The translations under genes and the position numbers were made by a program. Source: Sphingobacterium gobiense (lineage in GTDB: Bacteria; Bacteroidota; Bacteroidia; Sphingobacteriales; Sphingobacteriaceae). Taken from it: a stretch of DNA of 64,000 nucleotides. Positions 52,134 to 62,474 of the stretch are shown here, one piece after another (the stretch's first letter is position 1; every line of letters begins with the position of its first letter). The stretch covers positions 124,001 to 188,000 of the forward strand of contig NZ_PVBS01000004.1 in assembly GCF_002980575.1 (NCBI RefSeq), given 5' to 3'. The notes under the pieces were generated by a model. That model searched no databases. It saw only the letters and a list, made by a program, of their open reading frames with translations, and had not been told where the DNA came from.

Positions 52134-54342
52134 GATTCTTTATTTTTTTTAGTTCTAGAATGATGTTATTAATCGTCGTTTCCATCGTTTGGCATTCTTG
52201 TTCCTGCTTTCTGATAAAGGCATTATCGTGTAGTGCACCGACGACCTTATCCATCTCGTTGTCGTTGCCATATACCATTTTGCGGAAAGGGTTAGTATAG
52301 TCCTTTTCCCTGGACCGAAAAATTTGGGTACATAACCATTTTTTTGTTTCCAGCGTATCGTGCAGCAAATGCAATAGCCACTCCAAGTCATGCTCATTTT
52401 GCCACGGCGCTCCGCCTTGCAGCTCCGCATAAGATGCCAGTGCATGCTGCAGACGTGTCATCGGATAAGAAGCGCTGGTTTCGTGATACCAACTATGAAT
52501 CTCTTCCCAAGAATCTATTTCGCCTGTTTTCAGGCGTTCCAATACCCCTTGGAGTTCCTCCACGTCCACCAGCTGTCCGCCGACATTATCGAATGTGGCA
52601 CGACCTGTATCCCCGAGGGTGTCAAGCAATAATAGGAATTCGCCCATCGAAACGCGATCGAGCGCAGTCATAATCTCCGATCCTGCATAGTAGGCAATCA
52701 TGCGCCTATATACTTGATAAGCTTCGTAAGGTTTTGCAAGCACGACATCCCGTTTTGAGCATTCTACCCCCTCAATCAGTACTTCGCCCAACGGAGTAGG
52801 TTGGTTGCTAAGCAGGACGGATTGCCCTATTTCGCGATACGCCATATCGTTTAAGCCTGATTTTCCGGACAAAGATTTGCCTACGGCCAATTCGATAATC
52901 TCTAGGCCTTCAAACATCGCGTTTACGGTGTCTGGTGCCAGAATATCGTATTCAAAGTACTGGTTTTTTAACTTTCTATTGTCTCGGCCGGCAAATTTAT
53001 CCGTATTCCGCATCAGTGCATAGGCATTGTATAAAAACCAATAGCCCGGTAACAGCACTAAACGGTCGTTCTTCAGATCTAAACTGACCAATGAAAAGGG
53101 AAGCCGGATATCCAACTCATACAGGAAATCTCCCTTTACAAGTAACGTATAAGCGGCAAAGCGGGAGTTATGCTTCAAGCTGACGCATAAGCCTGGCCAG
53201 AATCCGCGTTCGGCAATAATCTCGCCGTCTGCCCCCCGGGAGTTGTGGTTAGAGCCCACGGTAGCTCCCGCCGCCATGTTGCTCTGTCCTTTTACCAACG
53301 CAGCACATAAGAAGGAGTTGTTGTGATGTTGCTCGTGCGCAGGGAAGATCAGCGCATTAAGCACTTCGCAACAGGAGATTGTTGAATTGTCGCCCAAGAA
53401 GGAGTTGATCAAGCGTGCGCCGTATTTCAATTGCGAAAATGAGGAAAGAAAAAAACGGACTGCTTTCACACCGTAAAAAACGCGGCAACCGAAACCGATA
53501 ATACCATTTACGAGTTCACAGCCCTCGCCAATCTGCGTGATGGCATCGGCGCGTGAGTTTACCGTTACATTCTTTAGTTTATTGATGCCTTTGATGTAGG
53601 CGTAGGCGCCAATGTGGACATCTTTGATGGTCTTGGAATTTTTTATGACTACACCCTCACCGACGACGCTGTAATACCCTCTTCGCCGATCAAATTTTTT
53701 ATCGGTGATTTCCTGAAAGCGACGTTGAAGGATATCATCATCGCGGTATCGGGTCCAGAGATAGGCATCTGATGCTTGCATACCCTCAAAAGCCGTAACT
53801 GCTCGTTTACCATTCTCGTTACACAGCTCCAGCACGATACGTTGCTCTTCTTGCTCTCCCTCTTTTACGATGCCATTTCCAAACTTCGCTACAGGGCTGG
53901 TTAACATTTCGTCAATGGAAGAAAGCATCACTTCCCTTTCCAATATAAAGTGTGCCAGGTATTTGACGTTGTGGACGGCCGCATCTGGACCGATATCACA
54001 ACTCACAATGTGGCTGTTATAGATGCCCACTGGTAGCTCCAATCCTTTATGTTCCAGTACAGAAGGTGTCATGTCGCCAATCCGAACCAAGCCGGAAAAG
54101 GATGAATTTCGGATCATGTCCGGGAGGAAATGTGCCGTCACCTTAACGTTATCCCAGTTCGCAGCATAATTGCCATTGCGAATTAGGAGCTGCTTTTCCT
54201 GTTCTGTTAAAGGGCGATAGGCAATCGTATCCTTTTGTTGTTCAAAGCGCCTGCTATATTCCGATTCTCCTGCTGATAGATAGGGAGCATCCACGAAGCC
54301 GTAGCCGAAGTCGGATACTGTTCTCTTCTGAATTTTTCCCAT
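52123..54342 (-). CDS. DUF4954 protein with left-handed beta-helix-like middle
   Basis: A 739-residue protein of the DUF4954 family (MGKIQKRTVSDFGYGFVDAPYL at the start; YRPLTEQEKQLLIRNGNYAANWDNVKV, positions 41-67). The middle third (about 230-370) has hexapeptide-like repeats (VVIKNSKTIKDVHIGAYAYI, VNSRADAITQIGEGCELV, SNMAAGATVGSNHNSRG) as in acyl- and nucleotidyl-transferases that carry left-handed beta-helices. The rest is helical. It lies between glmS (4 bp away) and the nucleotidyltransferase (11-bp overlap), so the three are one operon. Function is not established; a role in making or storing an activated amino sugar is inferred from context only. Confidence 0.88.
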   Translation of the reverse strand: MGKIQKRTVSDFGYGFVDAPYLSAGESEYSRRFEQQKDTIAYRPLTEQEKQLLIRNGNYAANWDNVKVTAHFLPDMIRNSSFSGLVRIGDMTPSVLEHKGLELPVGIYNSHIVSCDIGPDAAVHNVKYLAHFILEREVMLSSIDEMLTSPVAKFGNGIVKEGEQEEQRIVLELCNENGKRAVTAFEGMQASDAYLWTRYRDDDILQRRFQEITDKKFDRRRGYYSVVGEGVVIKNSKTIKDVHIGAYAYIKGINKLKNVTVNSRADAITQIGEGCELVNGIIGFGCRVFYGVKAVRFFLSSFSQLKYGARLINSFLGDNSTISCCEVLNALIFPAHEQHHNNSFLCAALVKGQSNMAAGATVGSNHNSRGADGEIIAERGFWPGLCVSLKHNSRFAAYTLLVKGDFLYELDIRLPFSLVSLDLKNDRLVLLPGYWFLYNAYALMRNTDKFAGRDNRKLKNQYFEYDILAPDTVNAMFEGLEIIELAVGKSLSGKSGLNDMAYREIGQSVLLSNQPTPLGEVLIEGVECSKRDVVLAKPYEAYQVYRRMIAYYAGSEIMTALDRVSMGEFLLLLDTLGDTGRATFDNVGGQLVDVEELQGVLERLKTGEIDSWEEIHSWYHETSASYPMTRLQHALASYAELQGGAPWQNEHDLEWLLHLLHDTLETKKWLCTQIFRSREKDYTNPFRKMVYGNDNEMDKVVGALHDNAFIRKQEQECQTMETTINNIILELKKIKNHAE

Positions 54343-54345
54343 AGG

Positions 54346-56187
54346 TTATTCTACTGTTACAGATTTCGCTAAGTTCCGTGGCTTATCTACATCTACTTGT
54401 AATTCTATACCCACGTAATAGGATAGTAGCTGCAAAGGAACGACAGCCAATAGCGGTGAAATCAATTCATCCGATTTTGGCACTGTTATTACGTCCTCGG
54501 CCAACTGCTCTGCCATTTCGTCACCTTCGGATACAACGGCGATCAAGCGGCCTTTTCTAGCTTTGATTTCCTGCATATTGCTGACAACCTTCTCGTAGAA
54601 TGGGTCTTGTGTAGCCACGAATACCACCGGCAGATGCTCATCTACCAACGCGATTGGGCCATGTTTCATTTCTGCCGCCGGATAGCCTTCGGCGTGTATA
54701 TATGAAATTTCCTTTAGTTTTAGGGCTCCCTCGAGTGCGATCGGGAAATTATAACCTCTTCCTAAGAAGAGAAAATCGCGTGCATCTTTATATTTGGTAG
54801 CGATCCGCTTGATATTGTCCAATTGGTTGTCTAATATCCATTGCACCTGTTCTGGAACGGCGTGCAAGGCCGCGATCAGTTGACGCAAACGTTCTGGACT
54901 GGCGGTCCCTTTCATCTGCGCAAGCTTCAGCGCGAAAAGTTCCAATACGACAAGTTGTGCTGTAAAAGCTTTCGTACTCGCGACACCAATCTCGGGTCCG
55001 GCGTGTGTATAGGCCCCTGCATCGGCCATCCGTGCGATAGAGGACCCTACGACATTCACAATACCGAAAATAGTGGCTCCTTGTTTTTTTGCATTCTCTA
55101 ACGCCACCAGCGTATCGGCGGTTTCGCCACTCTGGGACACGGCAATAATGACATCGTTTTCGTCGATAATCGGATTTCGGTAGCGGAATTCCGACGCATA
55201 TTCCACCTCCACATTTACGCGGCAAAGCTCTTCGATCAGGTATTCTGCCAAAAGGCCGGCGTGCCAGCTGGTGCCACAGGCCACGATGATAATGCGGCGC
55301 GCTGCTAGCAATTTATCTTTTATAGCGTCCAACCCGCTCAGGGTCAACATAGCCTGTTCCACATCTAGTCGTCCGCGGAAGGAGTCGAATATCGTCTGCG
55401 GCTGTTCGAAGATTTCTTTGAGCATAAAGTGCTCATAACCGCTCTTTTCGATCGCGGCTAAATCCAAGTCCAAGCGTTGCACGAACGGCGTTAATTTTTC
55501 GTTAACTAAATTCTTCAAGATGAGTTCGTCCGGACGGACAATCACCATTTCGTAGTCGTTTATATACACGACGTCTTTTGTATAGGCCAGCATAGGGGAT
55601 GCATCTGAACCTAAGAAATGCTCATTTTCGCCCACGCCGATTACCAAAGGCGATCCTTTCCTGGCAGCTATGATGGTGTCTGGCATGTCGTTGTCCAGAA
55701 GCAGAATCACATAAGCACCCGTAATGCGTTTCAAGGCTATCCGAACGGCTTCTTCTAACGAGCACTTATTGTTCATACGGATATCGGCGATAAAATTAAC
55801 CAATACTTCCGAGTCGGTATCGCTCGCAAAGGTATAACCTTTCTTTTCTAGCTCTGCCTTTAACTGGGCGTAGTTTTCAATAATTCCATTATGGATCATC
55901 GCAATGGAGCCGTCGTTGGAGAGATGGGGGTGCGCGTTGCGGTCGCAGGGTTCGCCGTGCGTAGCCCAGCGGGTGTGGCCGATACCAATCTTGGATAGTG
56001 GTTGTTGCTCACCTACCACCCCTTCCAAGGCAGCTACTTTGCCTTCTTTTTTGAACACCTGCAGATTTCCATCGACAAGCAGGGCGACGCCAGCGCTGTC
56101 GTATCCTCTATATTCCAGGCGCTTTAACCCTGAGATTAGTACAGGGTAAGCAGGTTTGCTACCTACGTAGCCTACGATTCCACACAT
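54346..56187 (-). CDS. glmS: Glutamine-fructose-6-phosphate aminotransferase (isomerising)
   Basis: Makes glucosamine-6-phosphate from fructose-6-phosphate and glutamine, the first step to UDP-GlcNAc for wall and lipopolysaccharide. The 613-residue protein starts MCGIVGYVG with catalytic Cys2, has the glutaminase core RLEYRGYDSAGVAL, HTRWATHGEP and GIIENYAQLK, then two SIS domains (CGTSWHAGLLAEYLIE and SQSGETADTLVALENAKKQG near 300-370; FLGRGYNFPIALEGALKLKEISYIHAEGY and EMKHGPIALVDE near 460-510) and the C-terminal KSVTVE loop. Full length. First gene of the glmS-DUF4954-nucleotidyltransferase operon. The 240-bp gap upstream shows no ribozyme or strong promoter that I can identify. Confidence 0.98.
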   Translation of the reverse strand: MCGIVGYVGSKPAYPVLISGLKRLEYRGYDSAGVALLVDGNLQVFKKEGKVAALEGVVGEQQPLSKIGIGHTRWATHGEPCDRNAHPHLSNDGSIAMIHNGIIENYAQLKAELEKKGYTFASDTDSEVLVNFIADIRMNNKCSLEEAVRIALKRITGAYVILLLDNDMPDTIIAARKGSPLVIGVGENEHFLGSDASPMLAYTKDVVYINDYEMVIVRPDELILKNLVNEKLTPFVQRLDLDLAAIEKSGYEHFMLKEIFEQPQTIFDSFRGRLDVEQAMLTLSGLDAIKDKLLAARRIIIVACGTSWHAGLLAEYLIEELCRVNVEVEYASEFRYRNPIIDENDVIIAVSQSGETADTLVALENAKKQGATIFGIVNVVGSSIARMADAGAYTHAGPEIGVASTKAFTAQLVVLELFALKLAQMKGTASPERLRQLIAALHAVPEQVQWILDNQLDNIKRIATKYKDARDFLFLGRGYNFPIALEGALKLKEISYIHAEGYPAAEMKHGPIALVDEHLPVVFVATQDPFYEKVVSNMQEIKARKGRLIAVVSEGDEMAEQLAEDVITVPKSDELISPLLAVVPLQLLSYYVGIELQVDVDKPRNLAKSVTVE

Positions 56188-56427
56188 AATTTACTGTTGT
56201 TTGTTTTAACGATACTGTTTTTTTTAAAATACGTATCGGCATTGTGACAAGAACTGTGCCATGGCGAGTATGATATTTTATTAAGCACTATTAGTATTCC
56301 AGCTTGGCAGTCTATGAAAACGTTTTTGTTTCGAAGGTTAATAATGCAACTATAATATTGTGTTGATCTTTACTTAATATGTATATCCTAACATTGCCTC
56401 CATAATTTACGGAATTAAAATAAGGAT

Positions 56428-59400
56428 ATGCGAAGCAATTTTAGTAAGGTAGCATTGGTTTTATGTGCAGTTTTCCTCTCTCCAATTTTAACAAAGGCAA
56501 ATATCGCTCATCAATCGATAAGCAGTAGGTTGCAGCAGCAAGGTACGATCACCGGGCAGGTCATCAATCAGGCCGGCGAATCGGTTGTTGGCGCATCTAT
56601 TACCAATCTATCGACACAAACTGTCGTACGTTCGGATGACAGCGGTATTTTTGCCATTGCAGGTACGGTTGGCGATGACCTTCAGGTAAGTTTTGTCGGT
56701 TACCAGACACTGGTGCAACCGATACAGCAGCCCTCAGGTAACCTTTTCCAGTTGCATAGTCAGGAGAATACCTTGGAAGAGGTGACCGTCTCCATTGGTT
56801 ATCAAACCGTTCGAAAATCCGATTTGACCGGGGCTATTTCAAATGTAAAAGCAGAAGAGCTTAATTTGACCGCCCCAAAACTTTCGCAAGCTTTAGTGGG
56901 CAAGCTAGCCGGTGTGCAAGTTTCGCAGACTAGTGGAGCTCCGTACGACGGCACCAAGATTCGGGTACGTGGTATAGGGTCTGTAAATGCCAGTTCGGAT
57001 CCACTTTACGTTATAGACGGCTATCCCGCGGGGAATAATCTAAATATAAACCCAAATGATATTGAATCCATCGATGTATTGAAAGACGCTGCTTCCGCAG
57101 CCATCTACGGATCGAGAGCGGCGGGCGGAGTAGTCTTGATTACCACCAAAAGAGGCAAACAGGGGAAAAATAATGTTGATTACGAAGTATTAGCGGGCTT
57201 CGGTCAGCTCTCCAAAAAAATCGATCTATTGGATGCTGACGAATTTATCGACCTGATTATCGATGGCCGCAATAATTCGTATAAAGATCTATTGATGAGC
57301 AGAGGTATGGAATGGACAGATGCACGGCGTTTTGACACCAACGCGCAGCGCGTCGCTAATGTGGGCAATGCGGGATCAGTCTCCATACCCGAGGACTACT
57401 ACGATTTCGCTACTGGAACGGCAAAGCCAGCAAAATACAATACCGACTGGCAGGACGAACTTTATCGCAATGCCCCCTTTCAACGCCATAATGTCTCCGT
57501 ATCGGGTGGCAATGAAAAGAACCGATATTTTGTGAGCGGATCGTACCAAAACCAGGATGGAATTATGCTCGGAACGGGCCAGCAGGTATTCAATTTCCGT
57601 ACAAATGTAGATACGAAAGTGAAGGATTGGCTCACCTTTGGCGCGAATGTTTCGTATACCTACAACGATAATAACGAAGTGACGACCGGACGCTATGATC
57701 GGAGCCCATCGATGGCAGCGTTAATCTACTTGCCAACGTTGCCTGCTTATAATGAAGATGGCTCTTACGCGCAATATCTTATGGCAGGCTTCAGTGCTAA
57801 TAATTATGGGATCCAAAACCCGGAGAACCCTTTAGCTTACGTCACGAAAATAAGAAACAACCGCAAACAAAAAAAGGGGTTGTACAACGCATTCGCCGAT
57901 TTCAGGATGATGGAAGGTTTACATTTTAAAGTGAATGGCGGTTTGTCCACGCACGAAGAAAAGTACGACTATTATCGTCCCGTTAGCATCTCGAACGGAA
58001 ACTATAGACCTTATTCAGATCAGGCGAAAACCGCGGCGTATGCAGACGCGTTGACCAATAGTTCGTTGGACAAGTTATTGGAGACGACACTGAACTATAG
58101 CAAAACCTTTGCGGATAAACACGAAGTGATGGGCTTGTTGGGTTACTCCGCACAGCAAACGGATCTGGACTATGTCGGGGTGCGTGCAAGAGGGTTTGAA
58201 AGTGATGCGGTGCCTGAGATAACACATAAAGGAGCAGACCCCTCATTTTTTGAGTTGTTGCCGAATGATACCTATAAAACGAGAACGACGATGCAGTCTT
58301 ATTTTGGGCGTGTGAACTACGCGTACGATTCCAGATACTTTATTTCCGCAAGCTTTCGACGGGATGGATCCTCTCGATTTGGACCAAACAGTAAATGGGG
58401 TTCATTCCCTTCGGTATCCGCGGGATGGACAATTTCCAATGAGGATTTTTATAACTCCTGGTTGGGAACTGGATCTAGTTTAAAATTGCGGGGAAGTTGG
58501 GGTAAGAGTGGTAACAATAATATTGGCGATTATCGCGCCATCACGGCGTACAATACACCGGGTGGAGTCATCATCGGCGATAAAGTAGCCACCGGTTACT
58601 GGCCTGACGACCTTCGGGATCCAAATCTAAGTTGGGAAACCACAGCACAGACCAACCTGGGACTGGATGTAGGCATACTGAACAATAGACTGAACGTAAT
58701 CACTAATTTTTACCTGAGTCGCTCATCCAATCTCCTGTTCAATCAGCCTATAACGGCAGTGTCTGGCGCGACAACGATTTTGACCAATCTGCCCAATAGT
58801 AAAGTGGAAAACAGAGGTTTTGATATACAGGTCGACGCGGCGCTTATCAGAAAGGCAAATTTCAGTCTGGGATTCAGTGGAAATATCAATGTGAACCGGA
58901 ATAAGGTACTGGACCTGGGAGGCGCTTCGACGATTATAACAAACGGCGCGGAACGCTCCTATCTTACCCATATCACGCAAGAAGGTAGCCCTATCGGAAT
59001 GTTCTACGGATTTAAAGTGTTAGGCATAGCCAATGAGGAAAATTACCAAACGGTAGCTCCATCGGCGGCGTCCTCTACACCGTTGCAACCGGGCGATCTA
59101 TATTTTGAAGATGTTGATGGCAATGGTATCGTCAATGATGAGGATAAGCGGATCATTGGTAATCCGCATCCGGACTTTACGTATGGATTCGCTTTTGATG
59201 CGCGCTATAAGCATTTTGACATCCGTGCGTCGTTCAACGGCTCGCAGGGCAATCAGGTGCTTGATGGGTATGACTATTACCTCTATAATATGGAAGGTTC
59301 GGGGAATCAATATGCCGATGTTGCCCAACGGTATCGGTCTCCCCAGGATCCAGGCAATGGTAAAGTGTACCGCGCATCACGTGGAGGTACACAAAGTAAC

Positions 59401-59679
59401 AGCACCCGGTTATCGACGTTTTACCTGCAAGACGGATCCTACCTACGGATGACTAACATCTTGCTTGGATATTCGCTGCCGGCCGATATTGCGCAGAAGT
59501 GGACATTGGCCGGTGTACGCATCTATGCGAGCGTGGACAATCCTTTCACGATAACCAAATACAAAGGATATAACCCTGAACCAGATTACGATCAACGAGG
59601 CAATTTGACGCCAGGGGTAGATTACGGGCTGTATCCGTTGGTGAGATCATATAATCTGGGACTAAAAGTAACTTTCTAA
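56428..59679 (+). CDS. SusC/RagA-family TonB-linked outer membrane protein
   Basis: A 1083-residue receptor without an STN domain. Signal region (VALVLCAVFLSPILTKA), carboxypeptidase-like domain (GTITGQVINQAGESVVGASI, about 35-110), SusC linker LEEVTVSIGYQTVRKSDLTGAI, plug (LVGKLAGVQVSQTSGAPYDG, IRVRGIGSVNASSDPLYVIDGYPAGNN cited by parts, SIDVLKDAASAAIYGSRAAGGV) and barrel to YNLGLKVTF. This plug is the canonical SusC type. SusD follows after 11 bp. Promoter not recognised in the 240-bp upstream gap shared with divergent glmS. No glycosidase is adjacent. Confidence 0.95.
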   Translation: MRSNFSKVALVLCAVFLSPILTKANIAHQSISSRLQQQGTITGQVINQAGESVVGASITNLSTQTVVRSDDSGIFAIAGTVGDDLQVSFVGYQTLVQPIQQPSGNLFQLHSQENTLEEVTVSIGYQTVRKSDLTGAISNVKAEELNLTAPKLSQALVGKLAGVQVSQTSGAPYDGTKIRVRGIGSVNASSDPLYVIDGYPAGNNLNINPNDIESIDVLKDAASAAIYGSRAAGGVVLITTKRGKQGKNNVDYEVLAGFGQLSKKIDLLDADEFIDLIIDGRNNSYKDLLMSRGMEWTDARRFDTNAQRVANVGNAGSVSIPEDYYDFATGTAKPAKYNTDWQDELYRNAPFQRHNVSVSGGNEKNRYFVSGSYQNQDGIMLGTGQQVFNFRTNVDTKVKDWLTFGANVSYTYNDNNEVTTGRYDRSPSMAALIYLPTLPAYNEDGSYAQYLMAGFSANNYGIQNPENPLAYVTKIRNNRKQKKGLYNAFADFRMMEGLHFKVNGGLSTHEEKYDYYRPVSISNGNYRPYSDQAKTAAYADALTNSSLDKLLETTLNYSKTFADKHEVMGLLGYSAQQTDLDYVGVRARGFESDAVPEITHKGADPSFFELLPNDTYKTRTTMQSYFGRVNYAYDSRYFISASFRRDGSSRFGPNSKWGSFPSVSAGWTISNEDFYNSWLGTGSSLKLRGSWGKSGNNNIGDYRAITAYNTPGGVIIGDKVATGYWPDDLRDPNLSWETTAQTNLGLDVGILNNRLNVITNFYLSRSSNLLFNQPITAVSGATTILTNLPNSKVENRGFDIQVDAALIRKANFSLGFSGNINVNRNKVLDLGGASTIITNGAERSYLTHITQEGSPIGMFYGFKVLGIANEENYQTVAPSAASSTPLQPGDLYFEDVDGNGIVNDEDKRIIGNPHPDFTYGFAFDARYKHFDIRASFNGSQGNQVLDGYDYYLYNMEGSGNQYADVAQRYRSPQDPGNGKVYRASRGGTQSNSTRLSTFYLQDGSYLRMTNILLGYSLPADIAQKWTLAGVRIYASVDNPFTITKYKGYNPEPDYDQRGNLTPGVDYGLYPLVRSYNLGLKVTF

Positions 59680-59690
59680 AACTGATACTA

Positions 59691-61211
59691 ATGAAAAAAA
59701 GATATTTATTACCGTTTGTTTTGTTCGCGCTTACTGCTTGTGATAAAGATTTCCTGAATCAGGAAGACCCTAATGGGGTAGCCATCGAGAACTATTTTGA
59801 AACGGAGAACGATGTGCTGTTGGCGATCAATGGACTTTATCAAGGGCTCCGTTCTGGGAATACAGTTGGTGAAGGTAGTACGCTGTTCAATGAGGAGCGA
59901 TCGGATAATACCGGGCGTAATGATAATCAGTCGGCGGCGGGCGAACCCTTCCAGTTCAACGACTTCGCTATTCTAGCCGGGAATACGTATTTAAAGTCCC
60001 ATTGGTCTGACATGTACAATGCTATTGCACGGTGTAATGTAGTTTTAACACATATCGACCAGGTAGCTTTCACGGGCGAAGAACTCAAGAATCGTTACAA
60101 AGCGGAAGCGAAGTTCGTACGGGCTTTACTCTATTTCCACATGGTACGAAAGTTCGGTGATATTCCATTATCCATCGAAGAGATCAAGGATAAGGCACAG
60201 GCAGATGCCATTGGCTATCGGCAGAAAGAGGCCGTGGTCTATCAGCAAATTGTAACCGACCTCACCGAAGCACTTGAAAGTAATATCCCAGATACGCAGC
60301 ATGAATATGAGGTTGGGCGTGCATCCAAGGCCGCCATCAATGCGCTCCTAGGACAGGTTTATCTCACCATGGGCGCTACTGCAACAGACAATAAACAAGA
60401 AAATTTCATAAAAGCCGAACAACATCTTGAAGCGTCCTATGGTATGCGGAACTTCGGAAAACTGACGGAGATTCCGTATGAGGATGTATTTGATGTAGCT
60501 AAAAAGAATACCTGTGAAGAACTTGTATTCCAGGTGCAATATCTCCAGGGTAATAACCGGTTTAGTTCCGGCATTGCCCGAAATTACCAGGCGAGAGGGG
60601 AAACGATCAACTCACAATATGAATCTACCGGAGCAGGACAGGTCGTGAAGTTGGACTTGGTGAAGGATTTTGAAGCAAACGATAAACGAAAAGACTTTTC
60701 AATTAAGTTTGCGGCAAGCCCTCAGGTAAACGACTGGTTTGTGACCAAATTTAGAGATGTTAGCCAAGCAGCCGGTACAGCAGGTTGGGGCGGAAACGAT
60801 TGGATTCTTATTCGTTATGCTGATGTGATGTTGTTATTGGCGGAAACAAAACTACATCTAGGAAAACAGACGGAAGCTATTGCCTTGCTGGATGAAGTGC
60901 GGCAACGGGCAGGTTTACCGGGCTATGCCGTCGCAATGCAGGACGCGGGCTATAAAGAAAAATACCCCACGCTAAAAGATGCCATCCTGCACGAAAGACG
61001 CGTGGAGCTGGCCTTCGAGAACCACCGCTGGTTTGATTTAGTCCGAAACTATGCTGCCGAAGAACTGGTAGCCTATTTTAATCAGAAAGATCAAGCTGAT
61101 TATGGTAATGCAAAGTTGTCTAATATTTCTACGAAGGATCGCTATTTTCCGATTCCGTTTGACGAGCATAAATTAAACCCCGAGAAAATGTACCAGAACC
61201 CGGGGTATTAA
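59691..61211 (+). CDS. RagB/SusD-family surface lipoprotein
   Basis: A 506-residue SusD partner. Lipobox ALTAC (Cys16), KDFLNQEDPNGVAIENYFETENDVLLAINGLYQGL at the start, TPR helices (NRYKAEAKFVRALLYFHMVRKFGDIPL; EAVVYQQIVTDLTEALESNIP; GRASKAAINALLGQVYLTMG), WILIRYADVMLLLAETKLHLG, DEVRQRAGLPGY and HERRVELAFENHRWFDLVR (longer stretches cited for location). Partner of the preceding SusC for ligand capture. Confidence 0.95.
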   Translation: MKKRYLLPFVLFALTACDKDFLNQEDPNGVAIENYFETENDVLLAINGLYQGLRSGNTVGEGSTLFNEERSDNTGRNDNQSAAGEPFQFNDFAILAGNTYLKSHWSDMYNAIARCNVVLTHIDQVAFTGEELKNRYKAEAKFVRALLYFHMVRKFGDIPLSIEEIKDKAQADAIGYRQKEAVVYQQIVTDLTEALESNIPDTQHEYEVGRASKAAINALLGQVYLTMGATATDNKQENFIKAEQHLEASYGMRNFGKLTEIPYEDVFDVAKKNTCEELVFQVQYLQGNNRFSSGIARNYQARGETINSQYESTGAGQVVKLDLVKDFEANDKRKDFSIKFAASPQVNDWFVTKFRDVSQAAGTAGWGGNDWILIRYADVMLLLAETKLHLGKQTEAIALLDEVRQRAGLPGYAVAMQDAGYKEKYPTLKDAILHERRVELAFENHRWFDLVRNYAAEELVAYFNQKDQADYGNAKLSNISTKDRYFPIPFDEHKLNPEKMYQNPGY

Positions 61212-61262
61212 GTGTCACGGACAACGTAAAACCAAAAGCCATATCCTGTTGTTACTTTATAT

Positions 61263-62474
61263 ATGGCAATTTTCGGTAATAATAGCAATAAGTCCGAGCA
61301 ACATAATTGGGCGGGAAATCTTCGGTTTACGCCTGCCAAATACCATGTAGCCGACGGCGAACGGGAGCTGATAAGCCTGCTAAAAACAGCGAATCAGAAA
61401 GGAAAAATAGTACGGTCGGTGGGAGCGCGTCATTCCTGTTCTCCTATAATCGAAACGGACGACATGCTCGTATCACTGGAAAAGTTTAATCAGCTTCATG
61501 CCGTGGATGATAAACGCTTGGAAGCTACTGTCGGTGCCGGAATGACGGTCGAAGAGGTAGGAAAAGCGCTATTCAAACATCATCTGGCTATGGAAAACAC
61601 GGGTCACATCGACCAGCAGTCGTTAGCAGGCGCGATCAGTACTGGAACCCATGGAGCAGGGAAGGCGCTTACTAATCTTTCAGGACCGGTAACATCGATA
61701 AAACTGATTACCGGGGCCGGTAAATGCGAAATGTATAATCAAAACGATCATTCCGATATCATGCGGGCATTACGGGTGTCGCTAGGGGCGTTGGGTATAT
61801 TTACACAAATCACCCTGAAGGTACTCCCTGCTTTCCGCTTAAAACGTCAGCATTATTGTACTTCGGTGGAGGATTGTCTGAAGCATTTACCCGAGCTGAT
61901 GGAAGAAAACCGGAACTTTGGATTTTACTGGTATCCGCGACGTGACGAAGTCAGCCTCCGTCTTTGGAATGAGTTGGGTATGGGTACACAAGAACTTCCC
62001 TATGCACGCCTCGATAAGGAAGAAATTGGATGGAGCCAGGATTTGCTGCCGACTCCTCACGAACTTCGCTATGTAGAACTGGAATACTCGCTCGCGATCG
62101 AGCAGGCTACAGATTGCTTTATGGAAATCAGGGAACGCATTTTAAAAAAACATCGGAAGGAGGTCGGTTGGCGAGTACTTTTTAGACCAGTAGCTGCAGA
62201 TGATAATTATCTGAGTAACGCATATGGGCGTCCGACTGTGGCCATAACGATCCACCAGAACGCATGTCTGCCTTACGAGGCATATTTCAAGGATATCGAA
62301 CAGATCTTTCAAGCGTATGATAGCAGGCCACATTGGGGAAAGATGCACAGTATGACTGCTAAGGAATTGAAACGATGTTATCCGGAATGGGACACTTTTC
62401 AGCGTGTCCGTGAGGCGTTTGATCCGAACAATACCCTGTTAACTCCTTACTTGAAACGTATTTTAATAGTGTGA
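61263..62474 (+). CDS. FAD-linked aldonolactone-oxidase-type oxidoreductase (D-arabinono-1,4-lactone oxidase family)
   Basis: A 403-residue flavoenzyme. The FAD-binding domain (about 20-195) has IVRSVGARHSCSPI, where His57 is at the position that holds FAD covalently in aldonolactone and sugar oxidases, DDMLVSLEKFNQLHAVD, ATVGAGMTVEEVGKAL, and AGAISTGTHGAG. The C-terminal ALO domain has NFGFYWYPRRDEVSLRLW, VGWRVLFRPVAADDNYLS, HWGKMHSMTAKELKRCYP and FDPNNTLLTPYLKRIL. The substrate could be an aldonolactone or alditol. It has no signal peptide, so it acts in the cytoplasm. It begins 51 bp after susD, and its stop touches the next start, which ties the oxidase to the SusCD importer. Confidence 0.88.
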   Translation: MAIFGNNSNKSEQHNWAGNLRFTPAKYHVADGERELISLLKTANQKGKIVRSVGARHSCSPIIETDDMLVSLEKFNQLHAVDDKRLEATVGAGMTVEEVGKALFKHHLAMENTGHIDQQSLAGAISTGTHGAGKALTNLSGPVTSIKLITGAGKCEMYNQNDHSDIMRALRVSLGALGIFTQITLKVLPAFRLKRQHYCTSVEDCLKHLPELMEENRNFGFYWYPRRDEVSLRLWNELGMGTQELPYARLDKEEIGWSQDLLPTPHELRYVELEYSLAIEQATDCFMEIRERILKKHRKEVGWRVLFRPVAADDNYLSNAYGRPTVAITIHQNACLPYEAYFKDIEQIFQAYDSRPHWGKMHSMTAKELKRCYPEWDTFQRVREAFDPNNTLLTPYLKRILIV

